64,000 nucleotides of DNA from RYN-230 sp963723595 (GTDB lineage Bacteria; Actinomycetota; Actinomycetes; Streptosporangiales; Streptosporangiaceae): NCBI GenBank assembly GCA_963723595.1, contig CAVRRQ010000006.1, positions 868,001 to 932,000 on the forward strand, given 5' to 3'. The notes below the pieces were generated by a model, which was not told the origin of the DNA, made no database searches, and saw nothing but the letters and a program-made list of their open reading frames with translations. Shown piece after piece: positions 9,601 through 18,562 of this stretch; position 1 is the first letter of the stretch; every line of letters starts with the position of its first letter. Both the position numbers and the translations under genes were made by a program.

Positions 9601-10932
9601 GTCCGCTGGGCCGACCTGCCCGGAGAGCTGCGCGACAGGATCAGCGGACTGCGCCAGCGGCCCCTGCTCACCCCGACGGACGGGACGTCACCGGACGTCG
9701 GGATCAGTATCGAGCACCCGGAGGGCGAGCTGGCGGTCTGGATCGAGGCCGATCCCGCCCGGCCGTTCACCGCCGAGGACCGGGCCCTGTTCGCGCTGCT
9801 GAGCGGGTACCTCGGCCAGGCGCTGCACCGGGCCCACCGCTCGGATCAGCAGCGGGAAACCGCCCTGGCCCTGCAGCGGGCCATCCTGGGCCCGTCGCGG
9901 CTCCCCCCGGGGTTCGCGGCCCGCTACGAACCGGCCAGCCGCCCGCTGGAAGTGGGTGGCGACTGGTATGACCTGGTGGAACTGCCCGACGGGCGGATCG
10001 GCATCGTGGTCGGCGACTGTGTCGGGCACGGCCTCGAGGCCGCGACCGTGATGGGGCAGCTGCGCAGCGCCTGCCGGGCGCTGCTGCTGCAGGACGCCAG
10101 CCCGGCGCAGACGCTCTCCGCCATGGACCGCTTCGCCGCCCTGATCCCCGGCGCATTCTGCAGCACGGTCTTCTGCGGCATCCTCGACCGGGCGGCGGGC
10201 CGGCTGACCTACAGCAGCGCGGGCCACCCGCCGGGTATTCTCGCCCACCCGGATGGCCGGATCGAGTGGCTGGACGGCGGCCGCTCGTTCCCGCTCGCCG
10301 TGCTGCGCAACGCCCGGCGGACCGAGGTGACCCGCTCCCTGCCGGGCCGGTCAACGCTGCTGCTGTACACCGACGGGCTGGTGGAACGCCGCCGGGTCAC
10401 GTTCGACGCCGGGATGGCCCAGGCCGGCCAGGCTCTCCGGCAGGGCCAGGACGCCGGGGTGGAGGACCTGGCCAGCCGGGTGATGAGCGGCATGGCCCCG
10501 CCGGGCGGGTACGAGGACGATGTGGCTCTCGTCCTGGTCCGTCATCCCGGGCCTTTCGATGTGACGTTCCCCGCGAGCCGGGGGCAGCTCACGCCGGTCC
10601 GCGCGGCGCTGCGGGCCTGGCTGGGCGGCTGTGGCCTGAGCCGGCGGATGATTCAGGACGTCCTGGTCGCCGCGGGAGAAGCCTGTGCCAACGCCATCGA
10701 GCACGGCCACCTCGACGCCCCCGGACAGCCCATCCGGTTCCAGGCCGAGGCCACGGTCACCCGGCTCCGGCTGACCGTCAGGGACTCGGGGCGCTGGCGG
10801 CCCGCCCGGGCCGCGGCCGACCCCCTCCGCGGGCACGGCATCGCCCTGATGCGCGCCCTGATGGAGCAGGTCACCATCGAGCCAGGCACGACCGGCACGA
10901 CCGTAGGCATGGAGGTGCCCATCACCCCATGA
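6685..10932 (+). CDS. Giant hybrid sensor: PAS-GAF-HisKA-HATPase-REC-PAS-GAF-PP2C-HATPase
   Basis: A 1,415-residue signalling protein combining two-component and partner-switching chemistry. Approximate order: PAS 30-165 (LTSRFPMIVWWG, YNDAFLPLLGTKHP), GAF 166-325, HisKA 345-425 with phospho-His 355 in SHEFRTP, HATPase 470-600 (NLLSNALKF, GSGIGLALV), receiver 655-775 with Asp704 in ISDVMMPG, PAS 785-905, GAF 910-1055, SpoIIE/PP2C 1060-1290 (EVGGDWYDLV, GDCVGHGLEAA, YSSAGHPP), RsbW-like HATPase 1295-1412 (AAGEACANAIEHGH). No transmembrane segment, so cytoplasmic. GTG 6685 follows GGAGGGG. Between 6770 and 6815 the family-like DSPLGDPQW lies in another frame, suggesting two compensating indels. 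It overlaps the following STAS gene by ATGA. Confidence 0.9.
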   Translation: MSSSMEAAGPVDVTFPGDGEMARRAARVSLGRTRRWGIRSGWSASLRTACRICLTSRFPMIVWWGKELWFLYNDAFLPLLGTKHPALGKPGEAVWAEIWDVVGPMLHSVMSSGQAIYNEDLLLSMNRHDYWEETYWTYSYSPLHDDDGMVRGVFTAVTDTTERVIGARRLAALQDLGTQAGSARSVAEACQLVVTVLERAGRDVPFAAIYLRRPGSDEPILVARAPEQTVPIPLPDGPGGWPVREVLASGQPVTVSDVTARFGDLPAGGWSTPPTQAMVLPLVGETGGEATGVIVLAASAAHALDDAYKSFLSLVAQQTAALVNGAVAYQVQQRRAEELAELDRAKTTFFSNISHEFRTPLALILGTVEELRASLAAGDGTARDRAARDPADQDLAVRELAVGDLAAREELEVIHRNALRLGKLVNTLLDFSRIEAGRMEARYEPVDLAGFTADLASVFRSAIARAGLAYRVDCRELPEPVYIDREMWEKVVLNLLSNALKFTFDGSITVTLRAEDSGAVLRISDTGSGIAADEMPRLFERFHRISTTRSRSNEGSGIGLALVRELVGLHGGSITAGSTEGAGTTFTVRLPFGHGHLPEENLAAAGPETISAAADPFLAEAFRWLPGDPPDQAPLAAAPGPGTPHRELAGRAAPARVLLADDNADMREYLQRLLAGGYQVTAVADGQAALDAARAQPFDLVISDVMMPGLNGLQLVAALRADPQAQDLPVLLLSARAGQEAAIEGLEAGADDYLVKPFSAAELLARVRANVELARLRSHHARWRTALIDSLHEGFFLADEAGRVIEINATFADILGFGPDGLPYATPHPWWPREEAEPEAHRQLSEAFAQVMGQSEGSFVAPVTHQDGHRLWVAASFSEVLDPDTGRNMVVGTLRDVTAEHYAGQREGALAAMGLLLSQADSVPRALQGALHELQRLWHARRVIAATWTGAAEPSLTTTAAAAPGTAATGSGVRWADLPGELRDRISGLRQRPLLTPTDGTSPDVGISIEHPEGELAVWIEADPARPFTAEDRALFALLSGYLGQALHRAHRSDQQRETALALQRAILGPSRLPPGFAARYEPASRPLEVGGDWYDLVELPDGRIGIVVGDCVGHGLEAATVMGQLRSACRALLLQDASPAQTLSAMDRFAALIPGAFCSTVFCGILDRAAGRLTYSSAGHPPGILAHPDGRIEWLDGGRSFPLAVLRNARRTEVTRSLPGRSTLLLYTDGLVERRRVTFDAGMAQAGQALRQGQDAGVEDLASRVMSGMAPPGGYEDDVALVLVRHPGPFDVTFPASRGQLTPVRAALRAWLGGCGLSRRMIQDVLVAAGEACANAIEHGHLDAPGQPIRFQAEATVTRLRLTVRDSGRWRPARAAADPLRGHGIALMRALMEQVTIEPGTTGTTVGMEVPITP

Positions 10933-11285
10933 GCACACCGCTCGATCTGTCCACCGACCGGCGGCCCGATGGCACCTGGGTCATGACCGTGGCCGGCGAG
11001 ATCGACATGAGCAACGCGGGCGTCTTCCAGCAGAGCCTCGTCCAGGCGCGGGCCAGGGCGCAGGAGGGGCAGCCCGATCTGCTCGTGGATCTCCGTGCGG
11101 TCGAGTACCTCGACACGGCCGGGCTCACCAGCCTGTTCGCCTACGTTAAGTTATCGTTGCTGTTCGGAGCCGGGGTTCGCCTCGCTAGGAGAGGCGGAAT
11201 TGCTGCTCATCGAGCCCTGATGGGCATCCGCGGGCTGGCCATCCTCCCTGCGGGAGGCGCGTTCGTCCTGTACCTGCGCCGCTGA
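10929..11285 (+). CDS. STAS-domain anti-sigma factor antagonist, translationally coupled
   Basis: 118-residue STAS protein beginning with the ATGA overlap to the hybrid kinase stop, so translation is probably coupled. It has VAGEIDMSNAGVFQQSL and LLVDLRAVEYLDTAGLTSLF; the acceptor position holds Thr (DTAG) rather than Ser. The last third (from about 11145) is less family-like, with an odd run of basic residues before GIAAHRALMGIRGLAILP, so a local indel is possible. It is likely the direct substrate of the kinase's terminal phosphatase and HATPase domains. Confidence 0.85.
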   Translation: MSTPLDLSTDRRPDGTWVMTVAGEIDMSNAGVFQQSLVQARARAQEGQPDLLVDLRAVEYLDTAGLTSLFAYVKLSLLFGAGVRLARRGGIAAHRALMGIRGLAILPAGGAFVLYLRR

Positions 11286-11336
11286 ACCCCGCTCCGGGCG
11301 CCGGGCCAGAGGCCCGGAAGTACTGGGAAACGGTGC

Positions 11337-12311
11337 TCAGCCGGTCTGAGCCGGGCGCAGGGCACGCAACGGCCCGGCCAGTTCGCGCGCGAAGAAGTCC
11401 ATGAAGCCGTCCGGGTCGGGACCGCCGTTCATGGTGACCAGGTGGTCGAAGCCGGCGTTGACGTACTGCTGGGCCACCTCGAGATGCCGCTTCACGTTGG
11501 GGCCGCAGGCGAACTGCTCTGCGACCTGGCCGGGCGTGATGCTGGCCGTCGCGGCCTCGAAGTTGACCGGGTTGGGCAGCTCCGCCATGACCTTCCAGCC
11601 GGTGAGCGCGAACCGGCTCTTGTCCAGCACGGCCTGGACCGCCTCGTCCTCACTGGGTGCCCACGCCACGGGGATCTCGGCGTAAGCCGGGCCGCTGCCC
11701 CCCAGCCGTCGCCAGGTCTCCACCAGGTTCTTTTTGGGCTCGGTAGCGAACAGCCCGTCACCCAGGTCTGCGGCGATCTTCGCCGAGGCCGGCCCGCTGG
11801 CCGCCACCGCGATCACGGGCAGCTCCCCGGGGAGGTCGAACACCCGGGCGTCCTCCAGCTGGAGATACTTGCCCTCGTAGGAGCGGTAGCCGCCCTGCCA
11901 CAGCAGCCGGATGATCTCCAGGGCCTCGCGGAACCGTTCGTGGCGCCTGCGCCGCTCGGGGAACCCCAGCCCGACCACGTGCTCGTTGAGGCGCTCACCC
12001 GCGCCCACGCCCAGCGTGAACCGGCCGTCCGAGACGATGGCCAGGGTCGCCGCCGCCTGGGCGATGATCGCCGGGTGATAGCGGACCGACGGGCAGGTCA
12101 CTCCGGTGGCGAGCCCGAGCCGCTCCGTCTTCGCGGCGATGACCGGCAGCACGCTCCAGGCGAAGGGGCTGTGGCCCTGCGCGTCCAGCCACGGGTGGTA
12201 GTGGTCGCTCATTTCCACGAAATCGAAGCCAGCCTGCTCGGCTGCGATGGCCTGGCGGATGAGCTCCTGCGGGCCGAAGGCCTCGGCGGCCAGCTTGTAA
12301 CCGATCTGCAC
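11337..12311 (-). CDS. F420-dependent LLM-class oxidoreductase
   Basis: 324-residue luciferase-fold enzyme of the F420-dependent glucose-6-phosphate-dehydrogenase-like group. Landmarks are MSDHYHPW near residue 35, ATGVTCPSVRYHPA with the conserved F420-pocket loop, LGVGAGERLNEHVVG and IAVAASGPASAKIAADLGDGLFATEP. The sequence fits the subgroup often labelled TIGR03557. Substrate is unknown; relatives oxidise or reduce small molecules with F420. The window also carries cofC, so the cofactor pathway is present. Isolated on the minus strand, facing the STAS gene. Confidence 0.88.
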   Translation of the reverse strand: MQIGYKLAAEAFGPQELIRQAIAAEQAGFDFVEMSDHYHPWLDAQGHSPFAWSVLPVIAAKTERLGLATGVTCPSVRYHPAIIAQAAATLAIVSDGRFTLGVGAGERLNEHVVGLGFPERRRRHERFREALEIIRLLWQGGYRSYEGKYLQLEDARVFDLPGELPVIAVAASGPASAKIAADLGDGLFATEPKKNLVETWRRLGGSGPAYAEIPVAWAPSEDEAVQAVLDKSRFALTGWKVMAELPNPVNFEAATASITPGQVAEQFACGPNVKRHLEVAQQYVNAGFDHLVTMNGGPDPDGFMDFFARELAGPLRALRPAQTG

Positions 12312-12442
12312 GGATATCCCCTCGTCGTCAAAGCCGCGCCGCTACCCCTCCCCTGCGGCGGCAAACCGGCGGGTTGCCCGGCTCCCGGCCCGGGCGGCGG
12401 CCCGGCGGGTACTCGGGCCCGGTGGGTACTAGGGTGCGGAGC

Positions 12443-13363
12443 ATGTCCAGTAACTGGCCGGCCTGCTCCTACGACGACTGGCGCGCGACCTGCGACACGC
12501 TGCACGCGCACACCCAGGTGCTCGGCAAGCTGGCGGTGCGGCTGGCCCCGCCCGAGCCGCAGCTCCAGCACGCGGCGCTGCGGCTGACCGCCCGCGGGTG
12601 GGAGACCGCCCCGCTGCCCGCGCCGGACGGTTCCGGGTCGCTGGTCGCCGCGCTGGACCTGCGGGTCCACGAGGCCGTGGTCGAGCACAGCGGAGGGCAG
12701 GCGGAACGGGTCGCGCTGACCCCGGACCGCCCGGTCGGGGACGTGACCCGCGAGGTGCTGGCCGCCGTGCGCCGCCTCGGCGGCCCGGCCGAGATCGATC
12801 CGACGCCCCAGGAGGTCGGGTGGACCGTGCCGCTCGACGAGGACCGCGAGCACGCGGCCTACGATCCCGGGCAGGCCGGTGACTACTTCGCCGCAGCGAC
12901 CCAGGCGGCGCTGGTCCTCGCCGACTACCGGGCGCCCTACCGCGGCCGGTCCACGCCGGTCAACGCCTGGTGGGGCTCGTTCGACCTGGCGGTGAGCCTG
13001 TTCTCCGGGCGGTCCGCCGAACCGCCGTCCACGGACTTCATCATGCGCAACGCGATGGACGCGCAGGAGGTCGCGGTCGGCTGGTGGCCCGGTGACGGCC
13101 GCTACGGGAAGGCCGCGTTCTACGCCTACGCGCACCCGGCGCCGGAGGGCTTCGGCGGCCTGGCGCTGTCCCCGGCGGCCGCCCGCTGGGACGGCGCGCT
13201 GGGTGAGTACGTCCTGGACTGGGACGATGTCCGGGCCGCCGGGGACCCGCACGCGCTGGCCGTGGAGTTCGCCCGCTCCGCGTTCCAGCAGGCCTGCGTG
13301 GCCTGCTCCTGGGACCCGGCCCTGGCTGCCACGGCCAACGGGGCACCGCCCCCCGTCACCTGA
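12443..13363 (+). CDS. DUF5996 family protein
   Basis: 306-residue cytoplasmic protein of unknown function. Characteristic segments are the N-terminal WPACSYDDWRATCDTLH (family form W.LPYddW..T..TLH), TPQEVGWTVPLDED, PVNAWWGSFDLAVSLFSG and AVGWWPGDGRYGKAAFYAYAHP, a Trp-rich core typical of DUF5996. ATG 12443 is chosen because the family begins here; upstream sequence in frame is low-complexity. It is divergent from the F420 enzyme, and no operon partner is visible. Confidence 0.82.
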   Translation: MSSNWPACSYDDWRATCDTLHAHTQVLGKLAVRLAPPEPQLQHAALRLTARGWETAPLPAPDGSGSLVAALDLRVHEAVVEHSGGQAERVALTPDRPVGDVTREVLAAVRRLGGPAEIDPTPQEVGWTVPLDEDREHAAYDPGQAGDYFAAATQAALVLADYRAPYRGRSTPVNAWWGSFDLAVSLFSGRSAEPPSTDFIMRNAMDAQEVAVGWWPGDGRYGKAAFYAYAHPAPEGFGGLALSPAAARWDGALGEYVLDWDDVRAAGDPHALAVEFARSAFQQACVACSWDPALAATANGAPPPVT

Positions 13364-13450
13364 CCAGGCCAGGCCACCCCGTCACCTGACCACGCCCGGC
13401 CAGCCCACCCCGTCCCTGATCCCAGCCGGGCCGCGCCCGCAGCACCCTCA

Positions 13451-13499
13451 TGATCCTGGGCAATTAGTGCGAAATAGCAGCATCAATTGACCAGGATCA
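13451..13499. terminator. 15-bp inverted repeat, likely bidirectional terminator
   Basis: Arms TGATCCTGGGCAATT (13451-13465) and AATTGACCAGGATCA (13485-13499) pair with one mismatch around a 19-nt loop. The stem is unusually AT-rich for this genome. It sits between the convergent DUF5996 and esterase genes. The TGATC start recalls the hairpin at 32584. Confidence 0.6.
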
Positions 13500-13523
13500 C
13501 GGTCCAGCCAGGCGTCCGGGCGC

Positions 13524-14498
13524 TCAGGGCAGGGCGGCCAGGAAGGCGAGCTTGGCCAGGAAGTGCTGGGTCCCGCCGCCGTCGTGGCCGTTGAACGGGT
13601 AGACCTCGATCTGCTTCGGCCCGGCGTAGTGGTTGAACGCCGCGAAGACCGTGGACGCCGGGGTGATGTCGTCCACCAGCCCGACGGAGAACAGGGCCGG
13701 CGCCGTGGCCCGCTTGGCGTGGTTGACCACGTCGAGGTAGGACAGCGTCCTGAACACCTGGTCCACCTCGCCCCGGTGCACGCTCAGGTACTCGATGAGC
13801 TCAACGTAGGGACGGCTGTCGGTGACCTCGACGGCCCGCCGGAAATGGGCCAGGAACGGCACCTCGGGCAGCGTCGCGTCCACGGGCCTGCCCGCGGCCC
13901 CGGCCAGGTGGGAGGCCACGATGGCCAGCGCGCCGCCCTGGCTGCCGCCGGTGGTGACCAGGGGCCGGCCCGCGCTGGCCGGATGGCGGCGGGCCGCGGC
14001 CACGGCCTGGGCCGCGTCGATGAACAGGCGGGTGTAGTAGTGCGTCCGCGGGTCGGCGACGCCGCGGGTGAGGAACCCCGGGGTGCTGGGTGCGCCCGGG
14101 TCGCTGGGATCGGGGGTGTCGGCGCTGCGCCATCCGCCGCCCTGGCCGCGGGTGTCCATGATGAGATGCGGGTGGCCGGCGCAGCTCCAGGTCAGCCACT
14201 CGAAGGGGTCGCCGCGCCCGCCACCGTAGCCGATGTACTCGACCACGAACGCGCGGTCTGGCGGGCTCTCGTGCGGCAGCAGCAGCCAGCCCTTGATGGG
14301 GTCGCCGGCGTACCCAGGGAACGTCACGTCGATGACCTCGGCGTGCTGGATCTGGGTCTGCGCGGGGGCGAACACCGGCCCGGCAGCGCAGGCGGCCGCG
14401 GCGGCCAGTTCGCTGGCCCAGAACTCGTCGAAGTCCGCGGGTTCCTCCACGAGGGGCCGGTACTGGCGCAGCTCGGGCAGGGGAAGATCGCGGAGCAT
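13524..14498 (-). CDS. Acetyl xylan esterase / cephalosporin-C deacetylase family (CE7)
   Basis: 324-residue alpha/beta-hydrolase that removes acetyl groups from xylo-oligosaccharides or related esters. It has the family arrangement RPLVEEPADFDEFW at the N-terminus, the long DTRGQGGGW loop near residue 118, the nucleophile elbow GGSQGG, and catalytic-type D in GLVDDITPAS and H in NGHDGG near the C-terminus. ATG 14498 lies 19 bp after the stop of the GH3 gene, so the two are probably co-transcribed. No signal peptide is visible, so it acts on imported acetylated oligosaccharides. It belongs with the GH3/GH30/LacI/ABC locus. Confidence 0.9.
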   Translation of the reverse strand: MLRDLPLPELRQYRPLVEEPADFDEFWASELAAAAACAAGPVFAPAQTQIQHAEVIDVTFPGYAGDPIKGWLLLPHESPPDRAFVVEYIGYGGGRGDPFEWLTWSCAGHPHLIMDTRGQGGGWRSADTPDPSDPGAPSTPGFLTRGVADPRTHYYTRLFIDAAQAVAAARRHPASAGRPLVTTGGSQGGALAIVASHLAGAAGRPVDATLPEVPFLAHFRRAVEVTDSRPYVELIEYLSVHRGEVDQVFRTLSYLDVVNHAKRATAPALFSVGLVDDITPASTVFAAFNHYAGPKQIEVYPFNGHDGGGTQHFLAKLAFLAALP

Positions 14499-14517
14499 TC
14501 GGGGTCCTCGCGGTCGG

Positions 14518-16848
14518 TCAGTCTGGGGGGAGCAGCGTGATCTCCGGGTGCAGCACCCGGTCGAAGCCCACCTCACGGCGCTGGCCGGTGAGAGTGTATC
14601 CCAGCGCCGCCTCGATATCCGTGCTCGACCGGCCCACCCGCAGTTCCACCTGGCCGGGGTCCACCTGCCGCCGGCCGGCCCGCCCGGTGTACGAGGTGAG
14701 GTCCGCGTGCAGGGTGAACTGGACGGTCCGCGTGCTGCCCGGCGGCAGGTCAACCGGGGCCGCCGCGATCAGCTGCTGGACGGGGCGGGCCACCTCGGCG
14801 ACCGGGTCGTGCAGGTACACCTGGATGACCTCGGCGGCCGGGATGGCGGCGTCGTTGCGGAGGGTCACCGTGACCTGGCAGCAGCCGTCGGCCGGCCATT
14901 GCGGCGAGCTGGATCCGACCTCGGCCCAGGTGACCGGCGTGTAGGACAAGCCGTGGCCGAACGGGAACAGCGGGGTGGGATCGATGGTGCTGACCTGGCT
15001 CCGCTGCCCCAGCCGGGCCTCGAGGTAGGTACCCGGCTGGTTCGAGCCCGCGGCCGGGAAGCTGACCGGCAGGCGGCCGGACGGGTTGACCCGCCCGCTC
15101 AGGACATCGGCCAGCGCGCCCGCGCCCTCCTCGCCGGGGTAGAACCCGCACACCGCGGCGGCCAGCGCCGGCCTGGCGGGACAGGTCGTACGGCCGTCCC
15201 GCCAGCAGCACCAGCACCACGGGTGTGCCGGTGGCCAGCAGCGCCTCGAGCAGGTTCTCCTGGCGGCCGGGCAGCCGCAGGTCGGCGGCGTCGCAGCCCT
15301 CACCGGAGGTGCCCCGGCCGAACAGGCCGGACCGGTCGCCGAGCACCGCGACGCAGACGTCCGCGGCGCTGGCCACCGTGGCCGCCGCGGCCAGGTCGGC
15401 GTCGTCCCCGCCGAGTACCGGGCAGCCTTCCGCGTAGCTCACCGTGTACCCGGCCGGGTCGGCCCGCAGCGCGTCCAGCACGGTCGGCACCTCGATGCCC
15501 AGCGGCAGCCCGGGGTGGTGCACGCCGACGTGCTGCGGGAACGAGTAGCAGCCGAGCATCGCGCTGGCCTCGATGCGCCCGCGGCCCGACGACGGCGATC
15601 CGCTGCCCCGGGGCCAGCGGCAGCGTGCCCTGGTTGGCCAGCAGGACGACCGAGCGGCGGGCCACGTCCCGGGCCAGTGACCGGGACTCGCTGTCGTCGA
15701 GGGTGACCGTGCCGCCGGCCGCCTCCGGCGTCTGCCGGCCAGTCCGGGTCCAGCAGGCCCAGCTCGCATTTCTGCGTGAGCACCCGCCGAACGGCCCGGT
15801 CGGCCACCGCGATATCGACGGTCCCGTCGGCCAGCGCGGCGAGCAGCGGGCCCCCGTAGCAGTCCGCGGTCGGCAGTTCCACGTCGATGCCTGCGCGCAG
15901 GGCCAGGGCGGCCGCCTCGGCGCGGGTCCCGGCCACGCCGTGCAGGGTGTGCAGGAACGCCACCGAGAAGTAGTCGGCGACCACCGTCCCGGTGAACCCG
16001 TAGGTCTCCCGGAGCAGGCTGGTCAGCAGGCCGGGATCCGCGGCCGCCGGGACCCCGTCGAGGTCGGTGTAGGAGCTCATCACCGAGCGGGCCCCGGCGC
16101 GCAGCGCCATCTCGAACGGTGGCAGCAGCACGTCGGCCAGCTCCCGGGGGCCGATCGAGACCGGGGCCAGATTCCGCCCGCCGCGGGAGGCGGAGTAGCC
16201 GGCGAAGTGCTTGAGCGTCGCCACCACCCCGGCCGACTCCAGGCCCCGGACGTACCCGCTGCCGATCATGCCGACCAGGTAGGGATCCTCCCCGATCGTC
16301 TCCTCGGCCCGGCCCCAGCGCAGGTCCCGCAGCACGTCCAGGACTGGCGCCAGGCCCTGGTGCACCCCCAGGCGGCGCATGGCCGCGCCGATCTGGGCTC
16401 CCATCCGCTCGATGAGGTCCGGGTCGAACGTCGCGCCCCAGCCCAGCGGCGCGGGGTACACCGGCGCCTGCCAGGCCGCCAGCCCGGTCAGGCACTCCTC
16501 GTGCACCATGGCCGGGATGCCGTGCCGGCCGGCCGCCACGATCTGGCGCTGGCTGCGCGCCACGGCGCGGGCCCCCTCGGCCGGGGTCACCGGGGCCGTC
16601 CCGTACACCCGGGTCAGCTGCCCGATACCGTCCCGGATGAGGTCGTCCCAGCTGACCCCGGGCTGGGCCAGGTCGCGCTGGTACGGCGCGACCTCGCCGC
16701 TCGCCGCGTCCACGCCGACCCAGACGCCGTAGAGCTGGGCGATCTTCTCCTCGGTGGTCAGCTGGGCCAGCAGGTCACTGACCCGTTCCCGGGTGGGTGC
16801 CGACGGGTCGCGCCACGTCCCGGTGGCCAGGCTGCGCTCAATGGTCAC
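14518..16848 (-). CDS. GH3 family beta-glucosidase/beta-xylosidase, three frameshifts
   Basis: Cytoplasmic exo-glycosidase of about 776 residues with the N-terminal GH3 barrel, C-terminal sandwich and a fibronectin-III-like tail. GTG 16848 begins VTIERSLATG; motifs follow: EEKIAQLYGVWVG, HEECLTG, LRWGRAEETIGEDPYL, LKHFAGYSASRGGRN, and the nucleophile region GTVVADYFSV. Near 15735 the frame changes (ARRSVVLLANQGTLPL), again near 15587 (EASAMLGCYSFPQHVG), and again near 15190 (CGFYPGEEGAGALADVL), after which FPFGHGLSYT and the Fn3-like tail read to the stop. Three small indels, both sides family-like, argue for sequence error. Its promoter shares the 28-bp operator element with the divergent GH30 gene. 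Confidence 0.85.
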
Positions 16849-16914
16849 GTGTGATCCCGTCCGTCCGCCCGGGGCGGCAGCGTCTCGTGGGGGATGGCGT
16901 TGCGTCCACGCGGG

Positions 16915-16953
16915 GAGAATAGCGCTATAAAACGTTATCGACAACGATTGACA
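16915..16953. promoter_or_regulatory. LacI-type operator within divergent GH3/GH30 promoters (copy 1)
   Basis: A 28-bp element (16926-16953) identical to one at 19770-19797. Its centre CGTTATCGACAACG is an imperfect palindrome around TCGA, as expected for a LacI-family operator. On the plus strand it ends in TTGACA (a -35 for GH30). On the minus strand TTGTCG is followed after exactly 17 bp by TATTCT, a good -35/-10 pair for the GH3 gene. A bound repressor would block both promoters. Confidence 0.72.
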
Positions 16954-17071
16954 GTCCCGGGCGCTGGGGTGACACTTTCCGCCAGGCCGGTCTGCGGAGC
17001 GGGCCGGCCTCTTCCGGCCGGGCCCCGGTCCGTCGGCCTGTTGCCCGGGATCCGCAGAAAGGACTGCTCCC

Positions 17072-18556
17072 ATGACCCCTCATTCCAGGAAGACCCGACG
17101 CGCACCGCTCGCCGCGGCCACGGGCTTAGCGGTCGTCATGGCCACGACGGTGCTGGCGTCGGCCCCGGCCGCGTCGGCCCGCACCGCCGGGACCCGCAGT
17201 GGCCCGGCGCCGGCTACCGCGCTCATCAATGGCGCGGCCAGATACCAGACCATCGCCGGGTTCGGCGCCTCCGAGGCGTTCGGCCAGGCGGAGACCGTGA
17301 TGAACGCCGCGCCCGCGGTCCGGCGGCAGGCCCTCGACCTGCTGTACAGCCCGGCCCGCGGGGCGGGGCTGACCATCCTGCGCAACGAGATCAGCGCCGA
17401 CCCCGGCACCACGATCGAGCCGGCGGCACCCAGCAGCCCCTCCGCGCCCCCCGCGTACCTGCCGCTGTCCGCGATCCGCTCCGACCAGGGCCAACTGTGG
17501 TTCGCCCGGAAGATCAGGGCCGGCGACGGAGTCCGCGACGTGTTCGCCGACGCGTGGAGCGCCCCGGCATTCATGAAGACCAATGATTCGGCAGACAACG
17601 GCGGCACCCTGTGCGGCGTCCCCGGAGCCACCTGCGCCAGCGGCGACTGGCGGCAGGCGTACGCGAATTACCTCGCCCAGTACGCGCGGGACTACGCGGC
17701 CGCCGGAATTCGGCTGAGCTACGTCGGGCCGGAGAACGAGGCCAACATCGGGCCCGATTACGACAGCATGCTGCTGAGCCCGGCGCAGACCGCGGACTTC
17801 ATGCCCTACCTCGGCCGCGCGCTGGCCGCCGCGCACCTAGGCACCCAGGCGGAGTGCTGTGCCACCGAGGGCTGGGACTACGCCCAGCAGTACGCGGCGG
17901 CCATCGAGGCCGACCCGGCAGCCCGGGCCGCGACCCGGCTGTTCACCAGCCACGGCTACACCGCGCCCCCCGATTCGCCGCTCACCGGGTGGCGGGGCCC
18001 GGTGTGGCAGACCGAGTGGTCCACGTTCGAAGCCTGGGACCCGGCCTGGGACGACGGGACGGACGCGTCTGGACTGACCTGGGCCCAGCACATCTACACC
18101 GGGCTGACCTCGGCGGACCTGAGCGCCTTCCTGTACTGGTGGGGCAGCACCACCCCGTCGGAAAACGGCGACAACGAGGGGCTGCTCGAGATCAGCGGCT
18201 CCACCGTCATCCCGTCCGGACGCCTGTGGGCGTTCGCCAACTTCAGCCGGTACGTCCACCCGGGTGCGGTCCGCATCGCCGCCACCAGTTCGGACAGCGC
18301 GGTGGACCTGACCGCGTTCAGGAACACCGACGGCTCGCTAGCCATCGTCGCGCTGAATACCAGTTCGGCTGCCGATACCCTCACCTACTCGCTGTCCGGC
18401 ACCGGCACCCCGAACGGGGCCACCGCCGTCCCGTACCTGACCAACAGCGGCAGCCACGTGGCTGAGCAGGCCTCGGCACCGGTCCGCGGCGGCTCATTCA
18501 GGGCCACGATCCCAGCCCGGTCCCTGGTCACCTACATCCTGGCCGGCCACCGGTAG
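17072..18556 (+). CDS. Secreted GH30-family glycoside hydrolase
   Basis: 494-residue exported endo- or exo-glycanase of the GH30 glucosylceramidase/xylanase clan. A signal peptide occupies about residues 1-36 (basic start, hydrophobic VVMATTVLASAP, then ASA). The mature protein starts near INGAARYQTIAGFGASEAFG, the hallmark of GH30. The acid/base is E223 within GPENEANIG and the nucleophile is E315 in VWQTEWSTFE. A C-terminal beta-sandwich ends ARSLVTYILAG. It faces the GH3 gene across the shared operator; the neighbouring acetyl esterase and sugar transporter suggest action on a plant polysaccharide such as xylan, though substrate is not fixed by the sequence. Confidence 0.9.
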   Translation: MTPHSRKTRRAPLAAATGLAVVMATTVLASAPAASARTAGTRSGPAPATALINGAARYQTIAGFGASEAFGQAETVMNAAPAVRRQALDLLYSPARGAGLTILRNEISADPGTTIEPAAPSSPSAPPAYLPLSAIRSDQGQLWFARKIRAGDGVRDVFADAWSAPAFMKTNDSADNGGTLCGVPGATCASGDWRQAYANYLAQYARDYAAAGIRLSYVGPENEANIGPDYDSMLLSPAQTADFMPYLGRALAAAHLGTQAECCATEGWDYAQQYAAAIEADPAARAATRLFTSHGYTAPPDSPLTGWRGPVWQTEWSTFEAWDPAWDDGTDASGLTWAQHIYTGLTSADLSAFLYWWGSTTPSENGDNEGLLEISGSTVIPSGRLWAFANFSRYVHPGAVRIAATSSDSAVDLTAFRNTDGSLAIVALNTSSAADTLTYSLSGTGTPNGATAVPYLTNSGSHVAEQASAPVRGGSFRATIPARSLVTYILAGHR

Positions 18557-18562
18557 CGGCCC

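Noticed and set aside
13451..13499. tRNA-like or mobile-element terminal repeat
   Set aside because: Simple hairpin with no tRNA arms, transposase gene or target duplication nearby.
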